Origin: CAYRGG01 sp964423745 | Lineage (GTDB): Bacteria > Pseudomonadota > Gammaproteobacteria > Competibacterales > Competibacteraceae | Direction: 5' to 3' | DNA: 8,596 nucleotides | Assembly (NCBI GenBank): GCA_964423745.1 | Contig: CAYRGG010000110.1 | Location: 1-8,596, forward strand | In this document: in pieces, positions 1-5,934 of the stretch | Layout: each line of letters begins with the position of its first letter | How positions within the stretch are numbered: position 1 is the first letter of the stretch | Notes under the pieces: model-generated | What the model saw: only the letters and a program-made list of their open reading frames with translations | Databases searched by the model: none | Told to the model about the DNA's origin: nothing | Translations under genes and position numbers: made by a program

Positions 1-2
1 AC

Positions 3-152
3 GTTGTTTCCGCTAATAGGGCGCTTGCCCGTTATTTGACAAACTTTAGCCATCGGGATGAACCCCTAGTTAATAACCTTTGGATGATACAAAAAACAAT
101 GGATTTTTATAACAAAGTAGCGAGTAGTTTACAAGGGTGTATAGAAATCTAA
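3..152 (+). CDS. C-terminal end of an unidentified protein (5' end outside window)
   Basis: The frame beginning at base 3 stays open for 49 codons from the window edge and stops at TAA 150-152. The residues read as a plausible soluble, helical C-terminus with mixed charged and aromatic residues (for example RDEPLVNNLWMIQKTMDFYN), not low-complexity translation. The other two forward frames stop by base 39. There is no start codon to place because the gene would begin upstream of the window. I do not recognise the family. The next gene starts 81 nt downstream on the same strand. The call rests only on an open frame of modest length with reasonable composition, so it could be chance. Confidence 0.4.
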   Translation, partial: VVSANRALARYLTNFSHRDEPLVNNLWMIQKTMDFYNKVASSLQGCIEI

Positions 153-233
153 ATGGGGTAGGGCGGATAATTGATAACCCATGCGACTCTACGCGCTACA
201 GTTTCCCCAAATATCACAAAGAGGATAAAAATT

Positions 234-719
234 ATGGAAGTCAAAGACATCCATCACTACGACCACGATGTAAACAGCGTGTTTCGATTTTTTCACGATC
301 CAGCGACGGTCAAAACCAAATATGAAACCATTGGTGCCAGAAATGTGGAAATCCTGGACACGTCAGAAGACGGTAGCGCCTTCACCATCAAAATACAGCG
401 TGAGGTGCCAGCCGATGTGCCCGGTATTTTGCAGAAATTCCTCGGCGCTTGGAATAAAGTCATTCAAACCGAACATTGGCAAACTACAGCCGATGGAGGA
501 CGTAACTGTAACCTTAATGTGGATATTGCCGGTGTCCCGGTTACCGTAACCGGCACCATGGCGTTGCAATCTCAGGGAGATGGTTGCGTCAACGATGTGC
601 GTATGAAGGTTACCTGTGGAATACCTTTGGTGGGTAAAAAATTGGCGGAATTCGTTGCAGGTGACACCAAAAAAGCCATGGATTCAGAATATGCCTATAT
701 TAAATCCCACTTAGTCTGA
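234..719 (+). CDS. DUF2505 family protein (START/SRPBCC-like fold)
   Basis: A 161-aa protein matching my recollection of the DUF2505 family, whose fold resembles the START/polyketide-cyclase ligand-binding proteins. Hallmarks are HHYDHDVNSVFRFFHDP near residues 7-23, REVPADVPGILQKFLGAWN at 56-74, the QTEHW segment at 78-82, and CGIPLVGKKLAEFVAGDT at 118-135. The length is usual for the family. I chose ATG 234 because GAGG lies at 221-224 with good spacing and the family similarity begins here; an upstream in-frame TTG at 171 would add 21 unconserved residues. No signal peptide or membrane segment is seen, so it is probably cytoplasmic. The molecular function of DUF2505 is not established; binding of a hydrophobic ligand is only inferred from the fold. 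Confidence 0.85.
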   Translation: MEVKDIHHYDHDVNSVFRFFHDPATVKTKYETIGARNVEILDTSEDGSAFTIKIQREVPADVPGILQKFLGAWNKVIQTEHWQTTADGGRNCNLNVDIAGVPVTVTGTMALQSQGDGCVNDVRMKVTCGIPLVGKKLAEFVAGDTKKAMDSEYAYIKSHLV

Positions 720-728
720 GGGCAAATG

Positions 729-785
729 ATGCTGCCATGGGACGGACCTGTTGAAACCATTGATACAAAAATGAGGCCGGTGTGA
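729..785 (+). CDS. Possible 18-aa small ORF
   Basis: A short ORF (start MLPWDGPVETIDTK) begins 9 nt after the DUF2505 stop codon. GAGGG at 718-722 overlaps that stop and sits 6 nt before ATG 729; a second ATG lies at 726. This would be an efficient re-initiation site, but the peptide matches nothing I know and the ORF is short enough to be chance. It is the only coding candidate in the 155-nt gap before the methyltransferase. Confidence 0.18.
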   Translation: MLPWDGPVETIDTKMRPV

Positions 786-808
786 CGTTCATCAGAAACA
801 CAAGGGCA

Positions 809-824
809 GAATAATAGCTTATTC
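809..824. promoter_or_regulatory. AT-rich dyad upstream of the methyltransferase gene
   Basis: GAATAA (809-814) and TTATTC (819-824) form a perfect 6-bp inverted repeat around TAGC, about 50 nt before the methyltransferase start. It could be an operator half-site pair or a weak hairpin. There is no T-run after it, so it is not a terminator, and I see no convincing -35/-10 pair nearby. Confidence 0.2.
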
Positions 825-874
825 ATCATGCTGCTGTTTCTAAGAATAGATCACATATTCGGAGGTCAACCTTC

Positions 875-1966
875 ATGTCAGCTACTATTTTATCCCTCGA
901 CTTCGATACTGGAAAAGCGGATGCTTTTGCGGAAACCTTTCTGAACGCGCTGAACCATGGCGCCCTCTGTTTGATGGTATCCATCGGTCATCGTACCGGG
1001 CTTTTCGATACATTACGGGAGTTGCGACCAGCCACCTCTGAACAAATCGCGATTGAGGCAGGCTTGCAAGAACGCTATGTGCGCGAGTGGCTTGGCGCCA
1101 TGGTAACGGGCGGTGTGGTGGAGGTTGATCCAACCACCAAGCGTTTTTCATTACCCGCCGAGTACGCAGCGTCCTTAAGTCGCGTAGCTGCCGCTGATAA
1201 TATGGCCGTGTTCGCTCAATACATTGGATTGTTGGGTAGTGTGGAGGATGACATCGTCGCCTGCTTTAGACAGGGTGGTGGCGTACCCTATGAAAATTAT
1301 CCCCGCTTTCATGCGGTGATGGCTGAAGATAGCGGTCAATCCGTGCTTTCGTCTTTGGAGTCACATATCATTCCTCTGGTGCCAAAATTAGCCGATCGGC
1401 TTAGCCGAGGTATTCATGTCCTTGACGCAGGCTGTGGCCGTGGTCGTATTGTCAATCGTTTAGCAGAGCTTTATCCGCACAGCGATTTTGTGGGTGTGGA
1501 TCTCTCTCAGGAGGCGATAGATTACGCCCGCGCCGAAGCCAAAGATAAAAAATTGCGCAATGTAGGATTTTTCGCCGTTGATTTAAGTCGCTTCCACGAG
1601 ACGGCACAAGCCGATAGCTTTGACCTGATCACCACCTTTGACGCTGTGCATGACCAGGCTAAACCCCTTAATGTGTTAAAAGGCATTCACCGCTCATTAA
1701 AGGCTGATGGTGTTTATCTGATGCAGGATATTCGAGGATCGAGCCATGTTCATAAGAATATGGATCATCCCTTGGGTACGCTTTTATACACCATTTCCTG
1801 TATGCACTGTATGTCCGTATCCTTGGCCCAGGACGGCGAAGGTCTGGGCGCCATGTGGGGTGAAGAAAAAACCGTGGATTATCTTACCCAGGCGGGTTTT
1901 GGCTCCATCGCGGTTCATCGGTTGGATCACGATATTCAGAACAATTGGTATGTGGTGCAGAAGTAA
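875..1966 (+). CDS. Class I SAM-dependent methyltransferase with N-terminal winged-helix domain (Rv2258c-like)
   Basis: A 363-aa cytoplasmic methyltransferase. Residues 18-100 look like the winged-helix domain of this family: HRTGLFDTL at 39-47, SEQIA at 55-59, then ERYVREWLGAMVTGGVVE at 66-83. The Rossmann domain follows. Motif I, VLDAGCGRG, is at 182-190; the acidic residue of motif II is in FVGVDLS at 205-211 (D209); FDAVHDQ is at 255-261; the post-motif YLMQDIRGSS is at 281-290. All SAM-binding elements look intact. ATG 875 is supported by GGAGG at 861-865. The methyl acceptor is not predictable; relatives include proteins acting on small molecules and uncharacterised actinobacterial enzymes. 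The thioesterase gene begins 49 nt downstream, suggesting co-transcription. The N-terminal domain probably serves dimerisation or substrate recognition rather than DNA binding, as in O-methyltransferases (known from related families). Confidence 0.9.
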   Translation: MSATILSLDFDTGKADAFAETFLNALNHGALCLMVSIGHRTGLFDTLRELRPATSEQIAIEAGLQERYVREWLGAMVTGGVVEVDPTTKRFSLPAEYAASLSRVAAADNMAVFAQYIGLLGSVEDDIVACFRQGGGVPYENYPRFHAVMAEDSGQSVLSSLESHIIPLVPKLADRLSRGIHVLDAGCGRGRIVNRLAELYPHSDFVGVDLSQEAIDYARAEAKDKKLRNVGFFAVDLSRFHETAQADSFDLITTFDAVHDQAKPLNVLKGIHRSLKADGVYLMQDIRGSSHVHKNMDHPLGTLLYTISCMHCMSVSLAQDGEGLGAMWGEEKTVDYLTQAGFGSIAVHRLDHDIQNNWYVVQK

Positions 1967-2015
1967 AGAGTTACCCAAGTCCTTTTTTGCGTAAGTCATG
2001 AAGGTGCTGGTTTAA

Positions 2016-2444
2016 ATGGCGCGGATGACCCTTGAAGAGATCAATCACTTTTTAGTGGAGCATTTTCCCCAAGGAATGGAATATGGCGTTGTGGAAGCGT
2101 TGTTCCATCAGGGTGCGCGCTTGCGGTTGACGCCCCTGCAGGCGCACCTACGGCCTGGCGGCACCGTGTCCGGGCCTGTGATGATGGCGTTGGCCGATGT
2201 AACCCTATACGTGGCCGTATTGAGTGAGATCGGTCCAGTACCCCTAGCGGTTACCACTAATCTCAATATTAATTTCTTGCAACGACCAAAGCCGGGCGCC
2301 GATCTGATTGCCGAAGCCCGGTTGCTCAAATTGGGACGACGGTTGGCGGTGGGTGAGGTGACCTTGCATTCCGAAGGGATGGAAATGCCGGTGGCTCATG
2401 TCACCAGTACCTATTCCATTCCGCCTATAGAAGATGGGGGCTGA
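2016..2444 (+). CDS. PaaI-like hotdog-fold acyl-CoA thioesterase
   Basis: A 142-aa single-domain hotdog protein. The diagnostic central-helix motif HLRPGGTVSGPVMMALAD spans residues 44-61. D61 is in the position of the PaaI-family acidic residue, and the preceding Gly-rich turn positions the thioester carbonyl. The second conserved strand is NINFLQRPKPGADLIAEARL at 84-103, followed by KLGRRLAVGEV at 105-115. Length is typical for a full hotdog subunit, which works as a dimer or tetramer in the cytoplasm. It would hydrolyse an acyl- or aryl-CoA, but the acyl group is unknown. AAGGTG at 2001-2006 supports ATG 2016; an upstream ATG at 1998 runs into a stop at 2013. It follows the methyltransferase by 49 nt and is probably in its operon. 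No clear terminator follows. Confidence 0.87.
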   Translation: MARMTLEEINHFLVEHFPQGMEYGVVEALFHQGARLRLTPLQAHLRPGGTVSGPVMMALADVTLYVAVLSEIGPVPLAVTTNLNINFLQRPKPGADLIAEARLLKLGRRLAVGEVTLHSEGMEMPVAHVTSTYSIPPIEDGG

Positions 2445-2886
2445 GCATTTCTTCTTAGCCAACCTTTGACTCGGCGCTACTTTAATGTCATCAGAGCGCG
2501 ACTAGAATCGATTGATCTTCACTCTAAAGCCCCCTTATCAAGCCCCTGTCTAAGCATATTTCCTATATCAAAGAACAGACCTAGAGTTATTCCTCAGACT
2601 CAATGCCTCAGACATTTGTCGCAATATCATACAGGGTCTTTGCGATCTTTATGCTTAGTTATCTTATTGATTATCCATTTAAAATAGTTAAATTGGTGAA
2701 CGTGGTCCTGTTTATGCAGATGTTACTAATAGAAGTGGGTAATTTGCGGTCATGGATTTTAGCTATTGGTTCTGAAATCACTATTTTTTGTACCGCATAA
2801 CGTGCCCTTTAAGGTGTTGGCATTTCAACAGTGCAAACACTGTCACCAGTTTTTGTGCAAAAATCCAAGAGGCTGGGAGTGAAAAC
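2445..2886. other. Gene-poor interval, 442 nt
   Basis: I see no supported gene here. Two short open frames on the + strand (2466-2687 and 2603-2800) lack ribosome sites and recognisable protein character. A weak stem, GGCTGAG (2439-2445) with CTTAGCC (2454-2460), overlaps the thioesterase stop but has no T-run. The middle of the interval (about 2640-2790) is AT-rich and may hold the promoter of the small gene at 2887, but no -35/-10 pair is convincing. Confidence 0.4.
2828..2843. promoter_or_regulatory. Short perfect inverted repeat before the small gene
   Basis: ACAGTG (2828-2833) and CACTGT (2838-2843) pair perfectly around CAAA. A TTTTT run lies about 9 nt later. It is 44 nt upstream of the small ORF start and could be an operator or a weak attenuator; the T-run is too far away for a standard terminator. 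Confidence 0.22.
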
Positions 2887-3084
2887 ATGAACGCCAAATT
2901 AACTGCTGCCAGATTAGCGTCTGAACAGATGAAGGCAATTCCTGAAGAAAGATATGATCGCTGGCGTGTTTATATGAACTATCTTAAGGCTATAGAACAA
3001 GGTACTATGCTCGACCAAGAGAAACAACATCGGCAGAAGGTTGCACCGAAGGTCGACCAGCTAGCCGACTATTGGCTACCGTAA
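2887..3084 (+). CDS. Small hypothetical protein, 65 aa
   Basis: A 65-residue, strongly charged and probably helical protein beginning MNAKLTAARLASEQMKAIPE, with an aromatic cluster RWRVYMNYLKAIEQG at about residues 25-39 and the C-terminus QLADYWLP. GGGAGT at 2875-2880 is well placed for ATG 2887, which is why I prefer it to the upstream in-frame start at 2788 that has no ribosome site. A strong terminator lies 12 nt after the stop, which supports a real, separately ended transcript. I see no membrane segment, Cys cluster or DNA-binding motif and do not recognise the family. It has no clear functional link to the flanking genes. Confidence 0.6.
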   Translation: MNAKLTAARLASEQMKAIPEERYDRWRVYMNYLKAIEQGTMLDQEKQHRQKVAPKVDQLADYWLP

Positions 3085-3096
3085 CATTCCAGTTCG

Positions 3097-3141
3097 CTGA
3101 CCCCTTGCTCAAGTGAGTATGGGGTCAGATGTTTTGTTTTT
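3097..3141 (+). terminator. Rho-independent terminator after the small gene
   Basis: CTGACCCC (3097-3104) and GGGGTCAG (3121-3128) form a perfect 8-bp GC-rich stem. It continues inward, after one T:T mismatch, through T:A, G:T, C:G, T:A and C:G pairs to an AAGT loop. TTTTGTTTTT (3132-3141) follows 3 nt after the stem. It lies 12 nt after the TAA of the 65-aa gene. The GGGGTCAG end also resembles REP-type palindromes seen near Y1 transposases, so it may have originated as a repeat. Confidence 0.75.
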
Positions 3142-3164
3142 AACAGAATTAAATTTGACATAAC

Positions 3165-3269
3165 AGGACTAACGCAGCTCGTTCCAGCGGACGCCGTGAA
3201 CACGTCCCTGTGGGCTTGGTGACGGCCTTCCAGGCCGTCAACACCGCTTTTACGAGCTACGTAAGTCCT
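3165..3269 (+). repeat. 105-bp palindromic MITE/REP-like element, copy 1
   Basis: The element starts AGGACTAACGCAGCTCGT (3165-3182) and ends ACGAGCTACGTAAGTCCT (3252-3269). These 18-bp ends are inverted repeats matching at 16 of 18 positions. Inside are two hairpins: GGACG/CGTCC (3189-3193 with 3203-3207), and GACGGCCT/AGGCCGTC (3221-3228 with 3232-3239) with a TCC loop. The whole could fold as a three-way junction. A second copy in reverse orientation lies at 5830-5934. No convincing target-site duplication is visible and there is no coding capacity. I do not recognise a named family. Confidence 0.85.
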
Positions 3270-3666
3270 TTTTACGTGAGTCCTGACGCTTGAATAATTA
3301 ATCCTCATGTGCGCCATGTAAATCTTTGTTCCAATTAGCAGTTCCCAAAGACGCTGTCGCAATCAAACAATGACCTCCTTTCGATATCCAGTCAACTACC
3401 CCACCCGTTTGTAATTTTCGTGAAATCTACCTGAAACATTTGAAACATTAAGCATGACGAGCCGATATAGACCTGAAACACAAACGGCTTAATCTTATCG
3501 TCGCTGACAACGTTACTTAAGACGACAACCGATTTTGTTTCTCATTGCTCATCCTTCCTCTTATGAAGGTGGCGTTATTAGAACGCGGCAATGAGTCCAC
3601 TCGAGCATAAGACCGTCATTGGCTTTTTTGCAATGATTTTATGTACAGCGAGGGAGACCTAGCCTA
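3270..3666 (+). promoter_or_regulatory. Upstream region of the GMC oxidoreductase gene, no gene seen
   Basis: This 397-nt interval contains no supported gene. TGAAACATT occurs twice in perfect tandem (3432-3440 and 3441-3449). ACCTGAAACA occurs at 3429-3438 and again at 3471-3480, 42 bp apart. Further down is a nested inverted-repeat structure (3541-3595), and then a TCATTG/CAATGA hairpin (3616-3621 with 3631-3636) followed by TTTT. The GMC promoter is probably here, but the best candidate (TTGAAA at 3440-3445 with GATATA at 3464-3469, spacing 18) is poor. Confidence 0.35.
3541..3595 (+). ncRNA. Possible structured leader (three-way junction) of the GMC gene
   Basis: CTCATTGC (3541-3548) pairs perfectly with GCAATGAG (3588-3595). 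Between them are two further hairpins: CCTTC/GAAGG (3553-3557 with 3565-3569) and GCGTT/AACGC (3572-3576 with 3582-3586, loop ATTAG). It lies 71 nt before the GMC start codon. It matches no riboswitch class I know. Alternatives are a protein-binding dyad or another small palindromic repeat. Confidence 0.35.
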
Positions 3667-5430
3667 ATGAACAAATCAACCCGCAAACCAGCGGTTCTTC
3701 AAGCCTTAGAAGCAGCTGCGTATGCTGGACGGCTTGATCGCCGGCAGTTTCTCAAGCGGCTTCTGGCAGCCGGTGTAGCGTTCCCGCTGGCGAATACCTG
3801 GGCCGAGCACGCGGCCGCCGCAGTCGCATCCCAAGCTGCCAAAAGTGCCCGTCTCCCAAATTCTTTCGATTACATTATTGTCGGCGGTGGGTCTGCGGGT
3901 TGTCTCTTGGCCAACCGTCTGTCCGCCGACCCGAGTGTGTCCGTTCTGTTGCTGGAAGCGGGTGACAACGACGATGCATTGAATGAGCCCAACATCGCCA
4001 ATCCATTACTCTGGTTCACAAATCTTGGGACAGCAACGGACTTCGCACGATTGTCGACACCCCAACCCGGCCTCGCTAATCGATCGATCCTCATGTCCAG
4101 CGGCAAGGTTCTGGGCGGTTCGGGAAGCATTAACGCCGCGCTGTGGCTACGCGGCGAGATTCGAGATTATCGTGACTGGCGCAAGGCCGCCGGCAGGCGG
4201 TGGGGATACCGCACCATCAAACGTGCTTTCCAGCAGCTGGAGACATTTGAGGACCCGCTGGATCGGTGGCGCGGTGACAGCGGACCCTTTCCAGTCGAAG
4301 CACCGTCGCAAGCGCATCCGCTGACACCGGTTTTTATCGAAGCGGCCAGACAGGAATTCGGCGTACCCGAAGTGGACCTCAACAGTCAGTTCCTGTTCCG
4401 CGGCGTTGGTGCCATGAATGTCAACAGCGAAGACGGCCTTCGCAGGGGACCGGCCGAGGCGTTGCTCTTACCCATCCTTGACCGCAGTAACCTGACCGTC
4501 TTGACCTCTGCTACCGTTAAGCGCCTTCTGTTATCCGGATACATCTGCGAAGGGGTCGACGCCACCGTTGCTGGGGAGGACCAAACGTTTTATGCGCAAC
4601 GTGAGGTGCTGCTTTGCTCAGGTGCGCTGGGGTCGCCGCAGCTTCTCATGCTCTCCGGTGTGGGACCTGCCGATCATCTTCACTCGTTGGGAATTCCAGT
4701 GCATATTGATCTCCCAGGTGTTGGACAAAACCTGATGGACCATCTGCTTGTCTTCGGCATTGCTTTCGCGACGAAGGAGGCTCTGCCTGGCCCTTTCACC
4801 AACGTCTCAACATCCTTACACTTGCGCACGAACTCGCGACGTGAAGCCCCGAACGTGTTTTTGGGTACATCGAATTTCGCTTTCGGCATTCCCGGCCTCC
4901 CGCCCAACGAGGGCTATGGCGTGGCCCCAGCTCTGGTCAAGCCCGAGAGTCGAGGGGAACTCAAACTGGCGAGCGATAATCCCAACGATCCGCCTATCAT
5001 CAACCCCAACTACCTGCAAGCGGAAGCCGATAGGCGGGCGCTCATTCAAGGTTTGGATTGGGCGCAGGATCTCGGTCACTCCAGCGTCTTGTCAGGTTTT
5101 CTCGCTACTGAAGTGTCTCCGTGTGAGCTCCGCCCTCGTGAAAAGCTCCCATTTTTGCAGCAAAGCGCCAGCACATTTTTTCACTACTGCGGCACATGCG
5201 CCATGGGCCGGGACAAGGGGAGCGTCGTGGATCCTGAGTTGCGTGTGCATGGGTTCGACAATTTGCGTGTTGTGGACGCCTCCGTCTTTCCCACGATTCC
5301 CAGTGTGCCTACGCACGTTTCGGTGCTGGCCGTTGCCCAAATTGCCGCCGATATGATGGTCGATCCGTATTATGTTGACTCGGCCCTCAATAGCGCAACA
5401 GAAGAAGACGCTTTCCACGACGAAATGTAG
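3667..5430 (+). CDS. Tat-exported GMC-family FAD-dependent oxidoreductase
   Basis: A 587-aa glucose-methanol-choline family flavoenzyme. The N-terminus carries a twin-arginine motif, RRQFLKR at residues 25-31, followed by a hydrophobic stretch and Ala-rich region (32-53), so export by Tat to the periplasm is predicted. The FAD dinucleotide motif DYIIVGGGSAG is at 68-78; GMC signature 1, GKVLGGSGSINAALWLRG, at 146-163; signature 2, GALGSPQLLMLSGVGP, at 319-334. The catalytic pair is H506 (FFHYCGTCAMG) and H550 (PSVPTHVSV), a His/His pair 44 residues apart; many alcohol or choline dehydrogenases have His/Asn. The enzyme would oxidise an alcohol, but the substrate and electron acceptor are unknown. 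GAGGGAG at 3650-3656 fixes ATG 3667. It looks intact. By eye it is more GC-rich than flanking DNA, suggesting separate acquisition. gpW starts 29 nt downstream with no terminator between. Confidence 0.92.
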   Translation: MNKSTRKPAVLQALEAAAYAGRLDRRQFLKRLLAAGVAFPLANTWAEHAAAAVASQAAKSARLPNSFDYIIVGGGSAGCLLANRLSADPSVSVLLLEAGDNDDALNEPNIANPLLWFTNLGTATDFARLSTPQPGLANRSILMSSGKVLGGSGSINAALWLRGEIRDYRDWRKAAGRRWGYRTIKRAFQQLETFEDPLDRWRGDSGPFPVEAPSQAHPLTPVFIEAARQEFGVPEVDLNSQFLFRGVGAMNVNSEDGLRRGPAEALLLPILDRSNLTVLTSATVKRLLLSGYICEGVDATVAGEDQTFYAQREVLLCSGALGSPQLLMLSGVGPADHLHSLGIPVHIDLPGVGQNLMDHLLVFGIAFATKEALPGPFTNVSTSLHLRTNSRREAPNVFLGTSNFAFGIPGLPPNEGYGVAPALVKPESRGELKLASDNPNDPPIINPNYLQAEADRRALIQGLDWAQDLGHSSVLSGFLATEVSPCELRPREKLPFLQQSASTFFHYCGTCAMGRDKGSVVDPELRVHGFDNLRVVDASVFPTIPSVPTHVSVLAVAQIAADMMVDPYYVDSALNSATEEDAFHDEM

Positions 5431-5459
5431 TCGAATACTTAGCCTTGGAACAGATTGAT

Positions 5460-5798
5460 ATGTTACGAATGAATGCTGAAACCGGTAAGGCGATGGACGA
5501 AATGGCGCACTTAGAGCAGTCCATTCGCGATATTTTATTAACACCCATAGGTACGCGGATTATGCGGCGCAACTACGGGTCGCGGTTAATGTATCTACTC
5601 GATCAACCCATGAATGAGTTTCTCATCGCGTCACTACAGGCTGCGGTTGTTGAAGCGTTGACCAATTACGAGCCCAGAGTCAAACTCAGTCGAGTCATCG
5701 TCAATGGCGCGGATAGCGGCAAGTTGAGTATCACCATCGAAGGGTTTTACGTACCCGACAGCCGGGCGATTCGGCTGGAAAACATTTCGATTCAATAG
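5460..5798 (+). CDS. W: Baseplate wedge protein, gpW/gp25 family
   Basis: A 112-aa baseplate component of a contractile tail, homologous to P2 gpW and T4 gp25, which joins the wedge to the sheath-initiation region. The family core is clear: MNAETGKAM near the N-terminus, then HLEQSIRDILLTPIGTRIM at about 17-35 and RRNYGSRL at 36-43, with the C-terminal strand LSITIEGFYVPD at 89-100. The C-terminal ENISIQ ending is compatible. The start is not certain. ATG 5460 fits the family's usual N-terminus, but its ribosome site is weak (TTGGAA, 5445-5450); TTG 5445 would add 5 residues, while ATG 5493 has a good AGG site but would remove the conserved MNAETGK. The GMC stop is only 29 nt upstream, so translation may depend on readthrough transcription from that gene. 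A 105-bp repeat separates it from gpV. Confidence 0.87.
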   Translation: MLRMNAETGKAMDEMAHLEQSIRDILLTPIGTRIMRRNYGSRLMYLLDQPMNEFLIASLQAAVVEALTNYEPRVKLSRVIVNGADSGKLSITIEGFYVPDSRAIRLENISIQ

Positions 5799-5829
5799 CG
5801 AAAAGTTAGCCTCAAAACATATGCAAAAC

Positions 5830-5934
5830 AGGATTATGGCTGCTCGTTAAAGAAGTGTTGGCGGCCTGGAGGGCCGTCATCAAGCTTACAGGGACGTATT
5901 CACAGCGTCTTCTGGAACGAGTAGCCATAGTCCT
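5830..5934 (-). repeat. 105-bp palindromic MITE/REP-like element, copy 2 (inverted)
   Basis: Read on the minus strand this aligns to copy 1 (3165-3269) over its full 105 bp without gaps, 83/105 identical by my count. Its ends on the + strand are AGGATTATGGCTGCTCGT (5830-5847) and ACGAGTAGCCATAGTCCT (5917-5934), matching at 16 of 18 positions as inverted repeats. The GGCCTGGAGGGCC and GACGTATTCACAGCGTC hairpins of copy 1 are kept. The element occupies most of the 175-nt gap between gpW and gpV and ends 39 nt before the gpV start. This looks like an insertion into the tail operon that spared coding sequence. Confidence 0.85.

Noticed and set aside
171..233. Longer N-terminus for the DUF2505 gene (TTG 171)
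   Set aside because: ATG 234 has GAGG at good spacing and the family similarity begins there; the added 21 residues look untranslated.
2466..2800. Two overlapping short forward open frames as genes
   Set aside because: Neither has a ribosome site, and the translations show no domain or compositional sign of a real protein; the hydrophobic stretch around 2640-2760 is AT-rich chance translation.
3165..3269. Integron attC recombination site
   Set aside because: The size and palindromic form fit, but the ends lack proper RYYYAAC and GTTRRRY core boxes in both copies, the copies are in opposite orientation, and no cassette array or integrase is present.
3069..3362. 97-aa open frame on the minus strand
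   Set aside because: It runs through the 105-bp repeat and the terminator, starts at TTG 3362 without properly spaced conservation, and has no recognisable protein character.
3619..3634. Sigma-54 promoter (TTGGCTTTTTTGCA) before the GMC gene
   Set aside because: The GG and GC dinucleotides are 9 bp apart instead of the required 12, and the segment is better explained as the TCATTG/CAATGA hairpin.
4748..5356. 202-aa forward open frame inside the GMC gene
   Set aside because: It is an out-of-frame shadow of a clear GMC oxidoreductase; its Cys/Arg/Pro-rich translation is typical of shadow frames in GC-rich genes.
5092..5544. 150-aa minus-strand open frame across the GMC-gpW junction
   Set aside because: It overlaps two well-supported genes on the other strand and has no ribosome site or family resemblance.
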